Shown here: piece by piece, positions 5,901 through 5,921 of the stretch
Position numbering within the stretch: position 1 is the stretch's first letter
How the letters are laid out: each line of letters opens with the position of its first letter
Source of the DNA: Planctomycetota bacterium
Lineage (GTDB): Bacteria; Planctomycetota; Planctomycetia; Planctomycetales; Planctomycetaceae
DNA: 5,921 nt
Assembly (NCBI GenBank): GCA_023429275.1
Contig: JAEYWB010000258.1
Coordinates: forward strand, 1 to 5,921
Direction: 5' to 3'
Made by a program: the position numbers and the translations under genes
The notes under the pieces: model-generated
The model's input: the letters and a program-made list of their open reading frames with translations, nothing else
Database searches by the model: none
What the model was told of the DNA's origin: nothing

Positions 5901-5921
5901 TTCCCTGTTCCCTGTTCCCTG
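5901..5921. repeat. Tandem heptanucleotide repeat (TTCCCTG)n, cut by the window edge
   Basis: Three exact copies of TTCCCTG at 5901-5907, 5908-5914 and 5915-5921, preceded by a partial copy (CCCTG, 5896-5900). The array reaches the last base of the window, so its full length is unknown. Short heptamer tandem repeats between genes resemble the STRR-type repeats known from cyanobacteria, but the relation is only by analogy. Confidence 0.75.

Overview
This 5.9 kb, GC-rich window looks like ordinary chromosome from a member of the Planctomycetota. That placement is an inference. It rests on a DUF1570-type secreted putative zinc peptidase, a secreted PQQ-like beta-propeller protein, strong G/C preference at third codon positions, and sparse gene packing with large structured repeats between genes. 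No phage, plasmid, insertion-sequence transposase, CRISPR array, tRNA or rRNA was recognised.

Layout. (1) 2-1756, plus strand: the 3' part of a gene cut by the left edge. It encodes a large, probably extracytoplasmic beta-rich region followed by about three transmembrane helices; the family was not recognised. (2) 1757-2001: a convergent gap holding a perfect 16-bp hairpin that fits a terminator for the minus-strand gene, plus a second hairpin just behind that gene's stop codon. (3) 2002-3255, minus strand: a 417-aa secreted PQQ-like (BamB/PQQ_2 type) beta-propeller protein with a clear signal peptide and ribosome binding site. (4) 3256-4116: an 861-base divergent gap. Its centre (about 3533-3873) is one long imperfect inverted repeat of about 340 bp, built from two head-to-head copies of a roughly 165-bp module containing GGCCC-N3-GGGCC mini-hairpins. 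(5) 4117-5238, plus strand: a 373-aa secreted DUF1570-type protein with an HEAAH zinc-peptidase motif and a TTG start. (6) 5239-5428: a gap with a 27-bp-arm inverted repeat made of CACAGAG units. (7) 5429-5839, plus strand: a 136-aa VOC-fold (glyoxalase/bleomycin-resistance-like) protein. (8) 5840-5921: heptanucleotide repeats running into the right edge.

The genes do not form an evident pathway or operon. Three of the four products appear exported or membrane-bound, and each neighbouring pair is separated by a structured gap. The most notable content is the intergenic repeats: three unrelated structured repeat families in three successive gaps. One of them shows a compensatory base-pair change between its two copies, which suggests the folded form matters. 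I see no convincing defence, biosynthetic or other multi-gene system.
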